A stretch of 52,171 bases of DNA, from contig CAJOHK010000024.1 in NCBI GenBank assembly GCA_905234285.1, forward strand, positions 1 to 52,171, written 5' to 3'. Below, piece after piece: positions 41,390-49,890 of the stretch (its first letter is position 1; every line of letters starts with the position of its first letter). The stretch is from an uncultured Bacteroidales bacterium (lineage in GTDB: Bacteria > Bacteroidota > Bacteroidia > Bacteroidales > UBA932). The position numbers were made by a program, and so were the translations under genes. Below the pieces are notes generated by a model. The model saw only the letters and a program-made list of their open reading frames with translations. It was not told where the DNA came from and did no database searches.

Positions 41390-41962
41390 TCAGCCCAGCA
41401 GGTGCTCCAGGAGAATCTTGACGCCGATGCCCACCAGTATAATGCCGCCCAGTAACTCTGGACGCATTTTGCGGTTCACGGTTTCGCCAAAACGGGCGCC
41501 CAGCCAGAAGCCCAGGAGGCTCATGCCAAAGGAAACCAGGCCGATATAGAGCAGGGGAACGCTAAGCTGGGCAAAGGTGTCATAGCCGGTGCAGGCATAG
41601 GAGATGCCCACGGCCAGCGCGTCGATGCTGGTGGCAACGGCAAGGAGCAGCTGGGTGCGCAGGTCCCGCGGATTCATGGACTTGTCTTCCTCTTCCTTCT
41701 TGAAGGAATCCAGGATCATTTTGCCTCCGATAAAGCCCAGCATGGAAAAGGCAACCCAGTGGTCTACCGCCTGCAGATATTCGCTGAAGCGGGAAGTCAG
41801 GAACCAGCCGATGACAGGCATCAGTGCCTGGAAAAAGCCAAAGAAGAAAGCCAGACGCAGCAGGATGCCGGCCTGGTATCGGCGTACAATGACCCCGCAT
41901 ACCACCGATACGGCAAAGCAGTCCATGGCCAGCGCCAGTGCGATGAGGATATTCTCAAGCAT
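41390..41962 (-). CDS. mntP: Manganese efflux pump MntP
   Basis: A 190-residue membrane protein with six segments in two repeats, each carrying the conserved acidic motif: ALAMDCFAVSVVCG near the N terminus and VATSIDALAVGISYA near residue 110. MntP exports Mn2+. The start overlaps the ABC transporter stop by 8 bases, making it the last gene of the seven-gene minus-strand run. No yybP-ykoY manganese riboswitch is seen, in line with transcription from the upstream genes. Confidence 0.92.
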   Translation of the reverse strand: MLENILIALALAMDCFAVSVVCGVIVRRYQAGILLRLAFFFGFFQALMPVIGWFLTSRFSEYLQAVDHWVAFSMLGFIGGKMILDSFKKEEEDKSMNPRDLRTQLLLAVATSIDALAVGISYACTGYDTFAQLSVPLLYIGLVSFGMSLLGFWLGARFGETVNRKMRPELLGGIILVGIGVKILLEHLLG

Positions 41963-43583
41963 GATCCAACGTTAGCATTTGGTCGGCGTACTGCATGGCT
42001 GCCGGCCTGTGGGAGATGAACAGGATGGTCTTTTGGCCGTGATAGAGTTTGTGCAGGGTGTCCAGCAGCTGTTGCTCTGTGGCGCCGTCCAGAGAGGAGG
42101 TGCTCTCGTCCAGAATCAGTACGCCGCCGGGCCGTAGCAGGGCACGGGCTATGGCGATGCGCTGGCACTGGCCTTCGCTGAGTCCGCTGCCTACCTCTCC
42201 GCAAGGAGTGTCTAAACCGTCAGGTAAATCCATTACAAACCCGGCCTGTGCATGCTCCAGGGCCTGTTTGAGCGTTTCCTCGCTGGCCGTTGGCGCCGCC
42301 AGCTGCAGGTTGGAACGGATGGTGCCGCTCAACAGGGAGTTGCCCTGGGGAATGTACATGAAATTGCTGCGAAGGGCGGCTCCGGCCAGGTGGCCGCCAA
42401 TGGTGACTCTCCCTTCCTGCGGCTTAAGGAGACCCAGGATAAGGCGGATGAGGGTACTCTTGCCCGCACCCGTGTGCCCGGCAATGACCGTAAACGATCC
42501 GGCCGGGAAAAGGCCGTTGAAATGCTTGAGCACCGGAGTGGGGGAGCCGGGATAGGTATAAGTAACATCCTGCACCACCACTTCCGGGGCGCCGGACAGC
42601 TGGATGGCCTTCGCCTGCTGTTCCAGTTCCAGCTCTTGAAGTTCCATGAGCCGCTCGATGGAGGTGATGGCCTGGATAAAGGCGGGAATCTGTCGGCCCA
42701 GCTCGGCGATGGGACGCTGCACCTGGCCCACCAGTTGAAGGAAGGCGGTCATGGTACCGTATGTGACCGTCCCGGCCATGATGCCGAATACGCCCCAGAG
42801 GAAAGCCGCTGCATGGCCCAGCTGGAATCCCAGGAACATGAGGCCGCGGGCTACGGCATTGTAATTGAGCCGTTTGCGGGTATTGTTAATAATGTCTTGC
42901 TGCAGCCAGCCGAATTTCTCCAGCACCTTTTCCATGTTGGTGAGAGTGAGTACCAGGACCCGGTGTTGCAGGCTCTCCTGCATATGCTGCTGCAGTTCGC
43001 TCTCGCGGGTGCGGATGGCGGCCATGAGCTTGCGCAGCTGGCGAAAGAACATGCGGGAACCTACCACCGCGGCGAACATGAGAATGACAAGGACCCACAG
43101 CAGGTTGGGAGCCAGCATCATCAGGTAGGCCGATGCGGCAATGAGTTGCAGGATGGTAATGGTGAAGGCGGGGATGCGGTCGCACAGGAGGTCTCCGACT
43201 ACGCGGATGTCCTCTTCCAGGCGGTTGATGGTGTCGCCGGTCAGGAAGCGCTCGCGCCCGTCCCATCGGCTTTTCATTACATGGGAGAAAAGGTCGATGC
43301 GGAGTGCATTCTGCGCCTTAATCTGGTTGTAGCTGTCCCACCAGTTGGCCAGCACGATGCTACCTACCTGCAGCAGCAGGATTCCGCCGAAGATCCAGAT
43401 GACCGGCCAGATGGGATGGCTGCTGGCGCCAGTTGCGATATCCACCAGCCATTTGCTCACGGCTACGAAGCTCAGCGAAGCGGCAATGCGTACAATACCT
43501 ATTACTACGCTCACGCACATGCGCCAGCGCACGGGGGCACTCATGCCCCATAGGGACCGTATGCACGCCCTGAGGTCTTTCAT
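41955..43583 (-). CDS. ABC transporter, fused permease and ATPase (exporter type)
   Basis: A 542-residue half-transporter: six membrane segments (about residues 20-310) and an ATP-binding domain with AGHTGAGKSTLIRLIL (Walker A, about residue 370), GLSEGQCQRIAIARAL (signature) and GGVLILDESTSSLD (Walker B). There is no N-terminal peptidase domain, so any leader must be removed by another enzyme. The start shares one base with the stop of the PqqD-like gene. Context suggests export of a peptide or a modified lipid/sugar; the substrate is not known. Confidence 0.88.
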   Translation of the reverse strand: MKDLRACIRSLWGMSAPVRWRMCVSVVIGIVRIAASLSFVAVSKWLVDIATGASSHPIWPVIWIFGGILLLQVGSIVLANWWDSYNQIKAQNALRIDLFSHVMKSRWDGRERFLTGDTINRLEEDIRVVGDLLCDRIPAFTITILQLIAASAYLMMLAPNLLWVLVILMFAAVVGSRMFFRQLRKLMAAIRTRESELQQHMQESLQHRVLVLTLTNMEKVLEKFGWLQQDIINNTRKRLNYNAVARGLMFLGFQLGHAAAFLWGVFGIMAGTVTYGTMTAFLQLVGQVQRPIAELGRQIPAFIQAITSIERLMELQELELEQQAKAIQLSGAPEVVVQDVTYTYPGSPTPVLKHFNGLFPAGSFTVIAGHTGAGKSTLIRLILGLLKPQEGRVTIGGHLAGAALRSNFMYIPQGNSLLSGTIRSNLQLAAPTASEETLKQALEHAQAGFVMDLPDGLDTPCGEVGSGLSEGQCQRIAIARALLRPGGVLILDESTSSLDGATEQQLLDTLHKLYHGQKTILFISHRPAAMQYADQMLTLDHA

Positions 43584-43852
43584 CAGTCCTCGGCTACGCC
43601 CTGCTCCTTCCAGGTGGCGGCTAGTTTGGCGGCATCGGCGCGGGCTACATCCTCGGCTACCTCGTAGCGGTCCAGGAGGAGCCGGGCGAGGTCTTCTACG
43701 CTGAATTCCTTGCCCTGTACTTCTTTCCAGAGGTAGGCGGCACTCTCGTTGAGTGACATCATCTTGTTAAAGTTCACCTGGGCCAGGCCTTCGCCTACTA
43801 CAATGTATTCGCCACAAATCTGGCGCAAGATAAATCCTTCTTTGATTCTCAT
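43583..43852 (-). CDS. PqqD-family peptide-binding protein
   Basis: An 89-residue protein of the PqqD fold (the RiPP recognition element). MRIKEGFILRQICGEYIVVGEG is the usual N-terminal beta-hairpin, followed by MMSLNESAAYLWKEV and a winged-helix half with SVEDLARLLLDRYEV. In RiPP pathways this domain binds the leader of a precursor peptide. It overlaps the peptidase-like gene by four bases and the ABC gene by one. No precursor peptide is seen next to it. Confidence 0.82.
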   Translation of the reverse strand: MRIKEGFILRQICGEYIVVGEGLAQVNFNKMMSLNESAAYLWKEVQGKEFSVEDLARLLLDRYEVAEDVARADAAKLAATWKEQGVAED

Positions 43853-44271
43853 AAGGGTAGTCTCCTATAAATGGCCAATATATATCTTCTGAAGGGCTTG
43901 ATGGCGCGCCAAAAACGGCCTTTGCCCGGAATGATTTCTCTTTTTCCCTTTTGGATGGCCACCACGGTGCCCATCACGTCGCTGCGCCGGCAACTCTCGG
44001 TTCCCACAATATTTCCGTCGCCCATGAGGGTTACCTTTTCTCCTTCCAGGGCAATGATGCGGTGCAGGACGTATCGGCCCTGCAAACGTACCAGCACAAT
44101 GTCTCCCACCTCCAGGCTGTCTTTCTTTTGCAGCCGTACACTGTCGCGTCCGCCGCGGATGTAGGGGAGCATGCTGCTCCCGAGGGGCGTAAAACTCACT
44201 TCGCGACCTTCGTCCAGGAGGCTTCCGACTTCCTCCAGGAACACTTCGTTGGAAAGGATGCGCTTATCCAT
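43849..44271 (-). CDS. S24/S26-type peptidase-like protein
   Basis: A 140-residue protein with the signal-peptidase/LexA fold. FTPLGSSMLPYIRGG (about residues 27-41) contains the SxMxP-type nucleophile serine, and VLVRLQGRYVLHRIIALEGEKVTLMGDGN matches the beta-strands around the catalytic base in S26 peptidases. The usual lysine is not obvious: RYVLHRI stands in its place, as in several archaeal-type enzymes that use His. A membrane anchor is not clear. Location between the HPr-kinase-like and PqqD-like genes suggests leader cleavage of a peptide. Confidence 0.75.
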   Translation of the reverse strand: MDKRILSNEVFLEEVGSLLDEGREVSFTPLGSSMLPYIRGGRDSVRLQKKDSLEVGDIVLVRLQGRYVLHRIIALEGEKVTLMGDGNIVGTESCRRSDVMGTVVAIQKGKREIIPGKGRFWRAIKPFRRYILAIYRRLPL

Positions 44272-45148
44272 GGCTCACGGTACTATGGCAAAGCTGGGCG
44301 GCCGCTTCGTCGGGCAGGCAGTCCAGCACATAGCAGGGGAGGGTGGCAACCATGCTTTCAAGGGTATGGTGCCAGTGGTCTGACAGCGTGCTGAAAGGCC
44401 TGAAGGAGGAGGCCGAGGCCATCAGGGAGGCATAGGCCTGAATGAGCGGCAGCCGCTCTATCTTGTTGAAGGGCGCCTGACGGATGCGCACAACCGCGCC
44501 GGCAGGGACGTCTTCATTCTTGTAGCAAGGCGTTTTCCCGCTCCAGGGCGAGCCAAAGACCCGAACTGTTCCGTCTGGCATGAGGCGCAGGATGGGATTG
44601 TCGTCGTTCAGGAGTTCGGTGCCGGGAATATGGCGGAGCCACAGCTTGCTGTGGGTGCTTTTTCCGGTGCCGCTCTTGCCCAGGAACAGATAGCCTTTTC
44701 CTGCGTTCATCACCACTGAGGCATGCATTTCCAGGGCGCCATAAGGGGCCGATGCAAAGGCATACAGCAGCATGAGCGTATTGTTAAGGGCAAAGTGGTC
44801 GTCGGTTCCCGTAGCGTGCAGCCAGGCTTCCCGGAAGTCTTTGGTGGTGAGCACCTCGCTGGCCAAGGGGCGGCCGGGGAGGGGACGCATACGGAAGAGA
44901 TAGCCTTTGGGCGTTTCCCAAATGCCGATTTCCGGGAAACCCGGGCCGTCCTGGGTTTGGAATACGGGCGTCTCTTCCTGCGTGTCCAGGCTGGGAACGA
45001 AGTGAAGGATAAAGATGTCCTCGGCGGCTTCCAGGCATACAAAAGGACTCAGATTGCCCATGCTGCCAAGGAACGACGGGTTGGCGCCCTCAATGGTGAA
45101 GCGCAGTCCAGCCACCTTGTATGACCATTTCATTCCCATAATATGCAA
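44264..45148 (-). CDS. HPr-kinase-like P-loop protein
   Basis: A 294-residue protein with a central P-loop, YLFLGKSGTGKSTHSKLWLRH (about residues 151-171), followed by a DDNP motif and VRVFGSPWSGK. These match the HPr serine kinase/phosphorylase and PEP-carboxykinase-like fold. Homologues occur beside PqqD-like genes and, in lasso-peptide clusters, phosphorylate the peptide; here the target is unknown. Initiation could be at ATG 45148, 45139 or 45133. It lies 2 bases after the GT4 gene and overlaps the peptidase-like gene by 8 bases. Confidence 0.75.
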   Translation of the reverse strand: MHIMGMKWSYKVAGLRFTIEGANPSFLGSMGNLSPFVCLEAAEDIFILHFVPSLDTQEETPVFQTQDGPGFPEIGIWETPKGYLFRMRPLPGRPLASEVLTTKDFREAWLHATGTDDHFALNNTLMLLYAFASAPYGALEMHASVVMNAGKGYLFLGKSGTGKSTHSKLWLRHIPGTELLNDDNPILRLMPDGTVRVFGSPWSGKTPCYKNEDVPAGAVVRIRQAPFNKIERLPLIQAYASLMASASSFRPFSTLSDHWHHTLESMVATLPCYVLDCLPDEAAAQLCHSTVSHG

Positions 45149-45150
45149 AC

Positions 45151-46314
45151 TTACGAATTCTTTATGGCTTTTTCAAACATGTTAATCAGCGCCTGGGCAC
45201 TTTTGGCAATGTCGTATTGCTCCATGCTTTGGACATATTTCCAGCCCATTTCCCAACGTTCCTTGGGATGAGACAGCCAGTAGTCTATCCTGTTAGCCAG
45301 TGCTTCGGGGTTTCTCTCGGGGAAACGGCTGCGGCCGTCCAGCGCAAATTGGGAGGTGCCGGTGGTCCGGCCAACGGCAATCACGGGGACAGCCCCCTGC
45401 TGCATGGCTTCCATGATGGACAGGCCTTCTACCTCGATGGTGGCGCAGTGGGCACAGAGATCGGCCTCGGCAGACAGTTTGCGAAGGCCGTCCCGGTCAA
45501 GAAAGACAAACTGGGGCTCATAACCTACAACGCCATCCAAATAGAGTTTGTGGGCCATCCGCTTGATGCGTTTTTCGTCCGGGCCGATGCCGGCAAAGAT
45601 GAGTTGGATGCGCTGGGCATAGGAGCTGAAGCGCATAGCCTCCAACAGGGTGGGCTGGTCTTTTTCTTTGGATAGACGTCCGATATAAACTAGCTTGAGC
45701 GGACGGGTAGCGTCTTCATAGTCTTCCGGTATCTCCTTGGGCCGAATGCACACGTCGGGGATGATGCCGTTGGAGATGAGCGTCAGATTGGACTTGAAAT
45801 GGTAGCGGCGTAGACGGTCCATAACGTTTTCCGTGGGGCACTGCACGTAGGCGCAGTGGTTGAAGACCAGGTTACGCCCCAGGCGGAGAAGGGTGCGGTT
45901 GAGTCCCTTCCAGTAACGCAGAGGACCCAGGGAATTGGTAATGTTCTCTGGATGAAGATGGTAGGTGGCCGTAATGGGCTTTCCTAACTTTTCGGCAATC
46001 CTGATGGTCTTAATCTCCAGAACAAAGGCCTCTTCCAGGTGTACTACGTCGGCCCAGCGGATGGCTTCTTCCATAATCTTGGGGTCGCTGGAGGCGTAAC
46101 TGAATCCTTGCGCATCAATGATGCTCTGCACGAAGGGAAACTTGAACTCTTTTAGACAATACTCGGGCTGGGGCTCGGCGGCGTTTTTGTTGGGCCCGGC
46201 CAGAACGCGCACCTCGTGCCCCATTTCCTTCAGGTACTTCACGGTACGGCGGGCCGAAGCAGCCATTCCGTTGCCACTCATGTAAAAGTTATTGATTACA
46301 AAAAGAATCTTCAT
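45151..46314 (-). CDS. Family 4 glycosyltransferase
   Basis: A 387-residue GT-B glycosyltransferase: ILFVINNFYMSGNGMAAS at the N terminus, LVYIGRLSKEKDQPTLLEAM at the start of the C-terminal domain, and the EVEGLSIMEAMQQGAVPV nucleotide-sugar motif (EX7E). It resembles diacylglycerol or polysaccharide glucosyltransferases, but donor and acceptor are unknown. It sits second in the minus-strand run, 2 bases after the esterase gene. Confidence 0.85.
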   Translation of the reverse strand: MKILFVINNFYMSGNGMAASARRTVKYLKEMGHEVRVLAGPNKNAAEPQPEYCLKEFKFPFVQSIIDAQGFSYASSDPKIMEEAIRWADVVHLEEAFVLEIKTIRIAEKLGKPITATYHLHPENITNSLGPLRYWKGLNRTLLRLGRNLVFNHCAYVQCPTENVMDRLRRYHFKSNLTLISNGIIPDVCIRPKEIPEDYEDATRPLKLVYIGRLSKEKDQPTLLEAMRFSSYAQRIQLIFAGIGPDEKRIKRMAHKLYLDGVVGYEPQFVFLDRDGLRKLSAEADLCAHCATIEVEGLSIMEAMQQGAVPVIAVGRTTGTSQFALDGRSRFPERNPEALANRIDYWLSHPKERWEMGWKYVQSMEQYDIAKSAQALINMFEKAIKNS

Positions 46315-46316
46315 AG

Positions 46317-47210
46317 CTAGTCTTTAAAAACCGCCTGGAGCATTTCGCAGTACTCGTCTATCCAGCCGTTTACCCAGTCGTGGGAGCCGGGATACTTTTT
46401 GTAGCTGTGCCGATAGTTGTTCCGGTTCATGAACCGGTGGTAGCTCAGGACGGCAGGACGCATCATGTCCCATTTGCCGGCATAGAGATAATACTGCCTG
46501 GGCGGATCCTGGAACTGCTTCCTGAGTTTGCTGGTAATGCGCGTGTAAAAGTGCATGTACTCCTTGTTGGGCCAGCCCAGGCTCCACATATAGGGTGACA
46601 TGGCACCTATATAATCGAAGGTGTCCGGGTGGTTGGCGCTCAGCCAGATGCTCTGGTACCCGCCGATGGAAAGCCCGGCTATGGCGCGGTGCTGTTTATC
46701 AGGGATGGTGCGGTACAGGCTGTCGGTCAGGTGTACCACGTCGTTTACGAAGGCAGATTCTACCCGTCCGTTCACTTCCAGGATGGATTCGAAGGCGCCT
46801 TTGAACCGGCCGCCTTCATAATCCTTGTCGTTATTGTACTGGTTCACGTTGGGCATAACCACAATGCACGGGACGGCCAGTCCCTCGCGGAAGAGGCTGT
46901 CTGTAGTTTCGTATACATATCCCTTCCTAATCCAGGAGGTCTCATAGCCCCTGGCGCCGTGCAAGAGGTAAAATACCGGGTAGCGGGTGGTGGTGTCCTT
47001 ATAATAATCCGGCGGAAGGTATACAATCATGCGGCGCTGCGTGGGACCGGGCACCGAGCAGGGTTGAACAACCTCTTCTACTATCCCTTGCTCCTGATAG
47101 CCTTCTTTGTGTGCGGGCCCCGGATAAAAATTGGGATTGCCGCGAATCAAAGATACGCCGCAGGAGCTGAATGATAAAATGGACAGTATGAGGAAAAGGG
47201 ACCTTCGCAT
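46317..47210 (-). CDS. Secreted esterase-like lipoprotein (esterase D / CE1-type)
   Basis: A 297-residue lipoprotein (..LSFSSC lipobox). The alpha/beta hydrolase has YPVFYLLHGARGYETSW (oxyanion region), the nucleophile elbow AGLSIGGYQS (about residue 171) and a late PGSHDWVNGW with the catalytic His. Family members cleave acyl or feruloyl esters on glycans, or act as mycolyltransferase-like enzymes. The start codon lies only 5 bases from a bidirectional hairpin, so its own promoter is unclear and it may be read from upstream. Confidence 0.8.
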   Translation of the reverse strand: MRRSLFLILSILSFSSCGVSLIRGNPNFYPGPAHKEGYQEQGIVEEVVQPCSVPGPTQRRMIVYLPPDYYKDTTTRYPVFYLLHGARGYETSWIRKGYVYETTDSLFREGLAVPCIVVMPNVNQYNNDKDYEGGRFKGAFESILEVNGRVESAFVNDVVHLTDSLYRTIPDKQHRAIAGLSIGGYQSIWLSANHPDTFDYIGAMSPYMWSLGWPNKEYMHFYTRITSKLRKQFQDPPRQYYLYAGKWDMMRPAVLSYHRFMNRNNYRHSYKKYPGSHDWVNGWIDEYCEMLQAVFKD

Positions 47211-47215
47211 TTTAA

Positions 47216-47249
47216 CTAAAAAAGCCGGACCATTGGGTCTGGCTTTTTT
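47216..47249. terminator. Bidirectional terminator between yebC and the esterase gene
   Basis: A 12-bp stem (47220-47231 with 47236-47247, one G-T pair) with an ATTG loop. It carries A/T tracts on both sides, so T-runs follow it on either strand. On the minus strand it closes the TPR-yebC unit but also sits directly in front of the esterase start codon. Confidence 0.8.
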
Positions 47250-47266
47250 ACTTCGGATTACGGATA

Positions 47267-48025
47267 TTATTCGGCCTCCGGAGCCATGGTGGTGTACACG
47301 TTGGTGACGTCTTCGTCGTCTTCCAGCAGGCCGATGAGTTTCTCTATGGTGGCACGCTGCTCGGCGTTCACTTCCTTCAGGTCCGTGTTGGGAATTTGTT
47401 CGAAGCCGCCGGAGATGAGCTCATAGCCTTTTTCCTCGATGTATTTTTGGATTTGGCCGTAGGCGCTATAGTCTCCGTAGATGGTGATTTCTACCGTTAC
47501 GTTCTCGTCCTCGTCTTCTACTTCCTGCTTGAATACTTCCTCGGCGCCAAAGTCGATGAGGTCCAGCTCCAGTTCTTCGAGGTCGATGGGGGCGGCGGGA
47601 TTGTCCTTGATGCGGAACACGCACTTGTGGTCGAACATGAAGGCCACGCTGCCACTGGTCTGGAGGGTGCCGCCGCACTTGGTGAAGTAGCTGCGTACGT
47701 TGGCCACGGTGCGGGTGTTGTTATCTGTGGCGGCCTCTACCAGGACGGCGATGCCGAAGGGGCCGAAGCCTTCGTATACCAGTTCCTTGAAGTCGCCGGT
47801 TTTGGCCTCGGTGGCCTTCTTGATGGCGCGCTCGATGTTTTCCTTGGGCATCTGCTCGCTCTTGGCCTCGGCGATAAGGGCGCGCAGGCGGGGGTTACCG
47901 GTAACCTCGGCGCCGCCTTGCTTTACGGCGATGGTGATTTCCTTGCCCAGTTTGGTGAAGGTTTTGGCCATGTGGCCCCAGCGCTTCATCTTGCGCTCTT
48001 TGCGGAATTCAAATGCTCTTCCCAT
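47267..48025 (-). CDS. yebC: YebC/PmpR-family protein
   Basis: A 252-residue protein of the TACO1/YebC family, starting MGRAFEFRKERKMKRW, with KQGGAEVTGNPRLRALIAEAKSEQMPKENIERAI, YEGFGPFGIAVLVEAATDN and FDHKCVFRI. It acts in the cytoplasm, historically described as a transcription regulator and more recently linked to translation at difficult peptide motifs. It lies 3 bases after the TPR membrane protein, so the two are co-transcribed. Confidence 0.93.
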   Translation of the reverse strand: MGRAFEFRKERKMKRWGHMAKTFTKLGKEITIAVKQGGAEVTGNPRLRALIAEAKSEQMPKENIERAIKKATEAKTGDFKELVYEGFGPFGIAVLVEAATDNNTRTVANVRSYFTKCGGTLQTSGSVAFMFDHKCVFRIKDNPAAPIDLEELELDLIDFGAEEVFKQEVEDEDENVTVEITIYGDYSAYGQIQKYIEEKGYELISGGFEQIPNTDLKEVNAEQRATIEKLIGLLEDDEDVTNVYTTMAPEAE

Positions 48026-48028
48026 GGC

Positions 48029-48706
48029 TTACTCGGCAATTTGGATGCGGGTGATGTACTTGTCAATTTCCATGGCCTCGGGGGCATTACCCCACTGGTC
48101 CTTGATTTCCTGGTAGAAGGAGAGGGCTTTTTCTTTGTTACCGGTGGACTCGGCGGCGATACCGGCCTTGAGCAGGTAAGCGGCGGCAAGGGCGTTATCC
48201 GTGGTTTTGGCGGCCTTCTGGTACCAGTTAATGGCCTCGTCAAGATTATCCAGCTCTACATAGCAGTCGCCGATGCAGGCCTGGGCGCGGCCCAGCATGA
48301 CGGGGTCTTTTCCGTTATATTTCTTGAGGTAGGTGAGGGCGTCCTCGAATGCGCCGGTCTGGAGCTTGGCCACGCCGGCATAGAGATAAACAGCCTCGCC
48401 GGCCTTGGCGCCGTACTCGCTGATAATCTCTTCCAGGCCGGGGAAATTGTCGTCACCGTTAAGGGCCAGCTCATATTCGCCGGCGTCGAACCAGCGTTCG
48501 GCCTGGGCCATCTGGTCCGTAGCCTGCTGCTTCTTGGGCTGCAGGATGAAACGGTTGTAGGCCAGTACGCACAGGGCGATTACCAGCACGGCCAGAACAC
48601 ATCCGTAGATGTATTTGCCATTGTCTTTGAAGAATTGTTCGGTTTTGGAAACAGCCTCCGCCACGTTCTGCTGGCGGGCTTCCTGTTCTTTGGTGATTTT
48701 TGCCAT
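48029..48706 (-). CDS. Membrane-anchored tetratricopeptide protein
   Basis: A 225-residue protein with one membrane segment (about residues 32-50, YGCVLAVLVIALCVLAYN) after a charged N terminus. Tetratricopeptide repeats follow (AERWFDAGEYELAL, GRAQACIGDCYVELDNLDEAINWYQKA, KAGIAAESTGNKEKALSFYQEI). The layout resembles YfgM-type TPR proteins at the inner membrane, with the TPR part outside the cytoplasm. Exact role unknown. Confidence 0.75.
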   Translation of the reverse strand: MAKITKEQEARQQNVAEAVSKTEQFFKDNGKYIYGCVLAVLVIALCVLAYNRFILQPKKQQATDQMAQAERWFDAGEYELALNGDDNFPGLEEIISEYGAKAGEAVYLYAGVAKLQTGAFEDALTYLKKYNGKDPVMLGRAQACIGDCYVELDNLDEAINWYQKAAKTTDNALAAAYLLKAGIAAESTGNKEKALSFYQEIKDQWGNAPEAMEIDKYITRIQIAE

Positions 48707-48765
48707 AAAATATCTATTCTTTTGTATATTCTTACTGTTGCTGAGGCTAGTGCCTTAAAAGCCTG

Positions 48766-48796
48766 CAAATTTACACAAATTTTCTTATATTTGCAA
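48766..48796 (-). promoter_or_regulatory. Promoter for the TPR-yebC unit
   Basis: Minus-strand TAAATTTG (48773-48766) with TTG (48796-48794) 20 bases upstream. The -33 element lies immediately next to the plus-strand -7 box of recF, so the two divergent promoters overlap. Confidence 0.6.
48786..48793 (+). promoter_or_regulatory. -7 box of the recF promoter
   Basis: TATATTTG lies 21 bases before the recF ATG. No clear -33 element is visible upstream. Confidence 0.55.
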
Positions 48797-48814
48797 TGAA
48801 AATGCGCGCGCCTT

Positions 48815-49888
48815 ATGCCTGTACTTAAGAAAATAGTAGTCCAGGATTTTCGGAATATCCGTTTCCAGGAATTGTCCTTTTCTCCCAACATAAACTGCAT
48901 CAGCGGGAATAACGGGGAAGGGAAAACCAATCTGCTAGATGCCATCTATTACCTGTCCATGACCAAGAGCGCATTCCCGGCGCCGGACCGCTGTAACTTC
49001 CGTTATGGCACCGACGGTTTTACTGTGGGAGGCACTTATGCCATGGAGAACGGCCTGGAATCCCGTTTTTCCATCAAAGTGGCCGAAGGCGAGAAAAAAT
49101 TGGTACGGGACGATAAACCCTATGTGCGTATGGGAGAACATATTGGCGTACTGCCTGTGGTGATGGTGTCGCCCGGGGATATTGCCCTGGTGAGCGATTC
49201 CGGAGAAGAGCGGCGCCGCCTGGTCAATGCAGTCCTCTCCCAGATGGACCGGGAATATCTGGCCGCCGTACAGGCCTACAACCGCCTGCTGGCACAGCGC
49301 AACAAACTGCTCAAGGATGCTCTGCCCGATACCTCCCTGCTGGCGGTGCTGGGGCAGAAGATGGCAGGGTATGCCGCCGTCATCCAGGCTGCCCGCGCCC
49401 GCCTCACAGAGGCATTGGAGCCTGTCGTGGCCGAGTACTATAGGCTCATTTCCGGCGGTGGAGAATCCGTATCGGTCCAGTACAGGGCCGATGCCTTTGT
49501 CCCCAATCTGGATCGGGATTTCCAGCTCCGGTATACGTCCTCGGGCCCCCAGCGGGACGATCTTCTGTTCTCCATGAACGGTCATCCCATCCGTCGCGCC
49601 GGTTCCCAGGGGCAGCAAAAATCCTTCCTGGTGGCTCTCAAATTTGCCCAGTACGAGGTTATGAAGCGTGCCTATGGATTTGCCCCCATGCTGCTGCTGG
49701 ACGACGTCTTTGACAAACTGGACTTGGGGCGCATCGCCAATCTCATTGGAATGGTGGCCGGCTCCGACTTCGGCCAAATCTTCATTACCGATACCGACAA
49801 ACCCCGCCTGAGCGGGATTGTAGACCGCATTACCGAGGACCGCGCCTATTTTGATACCGTGGACGGCGTATTCACACAAGTGGAGTAG
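48815..49888 (+). CDS. recF: DNA replication/repair protein RecF
   Basis: A 357-residue SMC-like ATPase that helps load RecA at gaps. Visible motifs are VQDFRNIRFQELSFSP, SGNNGEGKTNLLDAIYYLS (Walker A, about residues 31-49), SSGPQRDDLLF, GSQGQQKSFLVALKFAQYE (signature) and PMLLLDDVFDKLD (Walker B). Start ATG 48815. The DUF721 gene begins 2 bases after its stop, a common pairing. Confidence 0.96.
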   Translation: MPVLKKIVVQDFRNIRFQELSFSPNINCISGNNGEGKTNLLDAIYYLSMTKSAFPAPDRCNFRYGTDGFTVGGTYAMENGLESRFSIKVAEGEKKLVRDDKPYVRMGEHIGVLPVVMVSPGDIALVSDSGEERRRLVNAVLSQMDREYLAAVQAYNRLLAQRNKLLKDALPDTSLLAVLGQKMAGYAAVIQAARARLTEALEPVVAEYYRLISGGGESVSVQYRADAFVPNLDRDFQLRYTSSGPQRDDLLFSMNGHPIRRAGSQGQQKSFLVALKFAQYEVMKRAYGFAPMLLLDDVFDKLDLGRIANLIGMVAGSDFGQIFITDTDKPRLSGIVDRITEDRAYFDTVDGVFTQVE

Positions 49889-49890
49889 CT

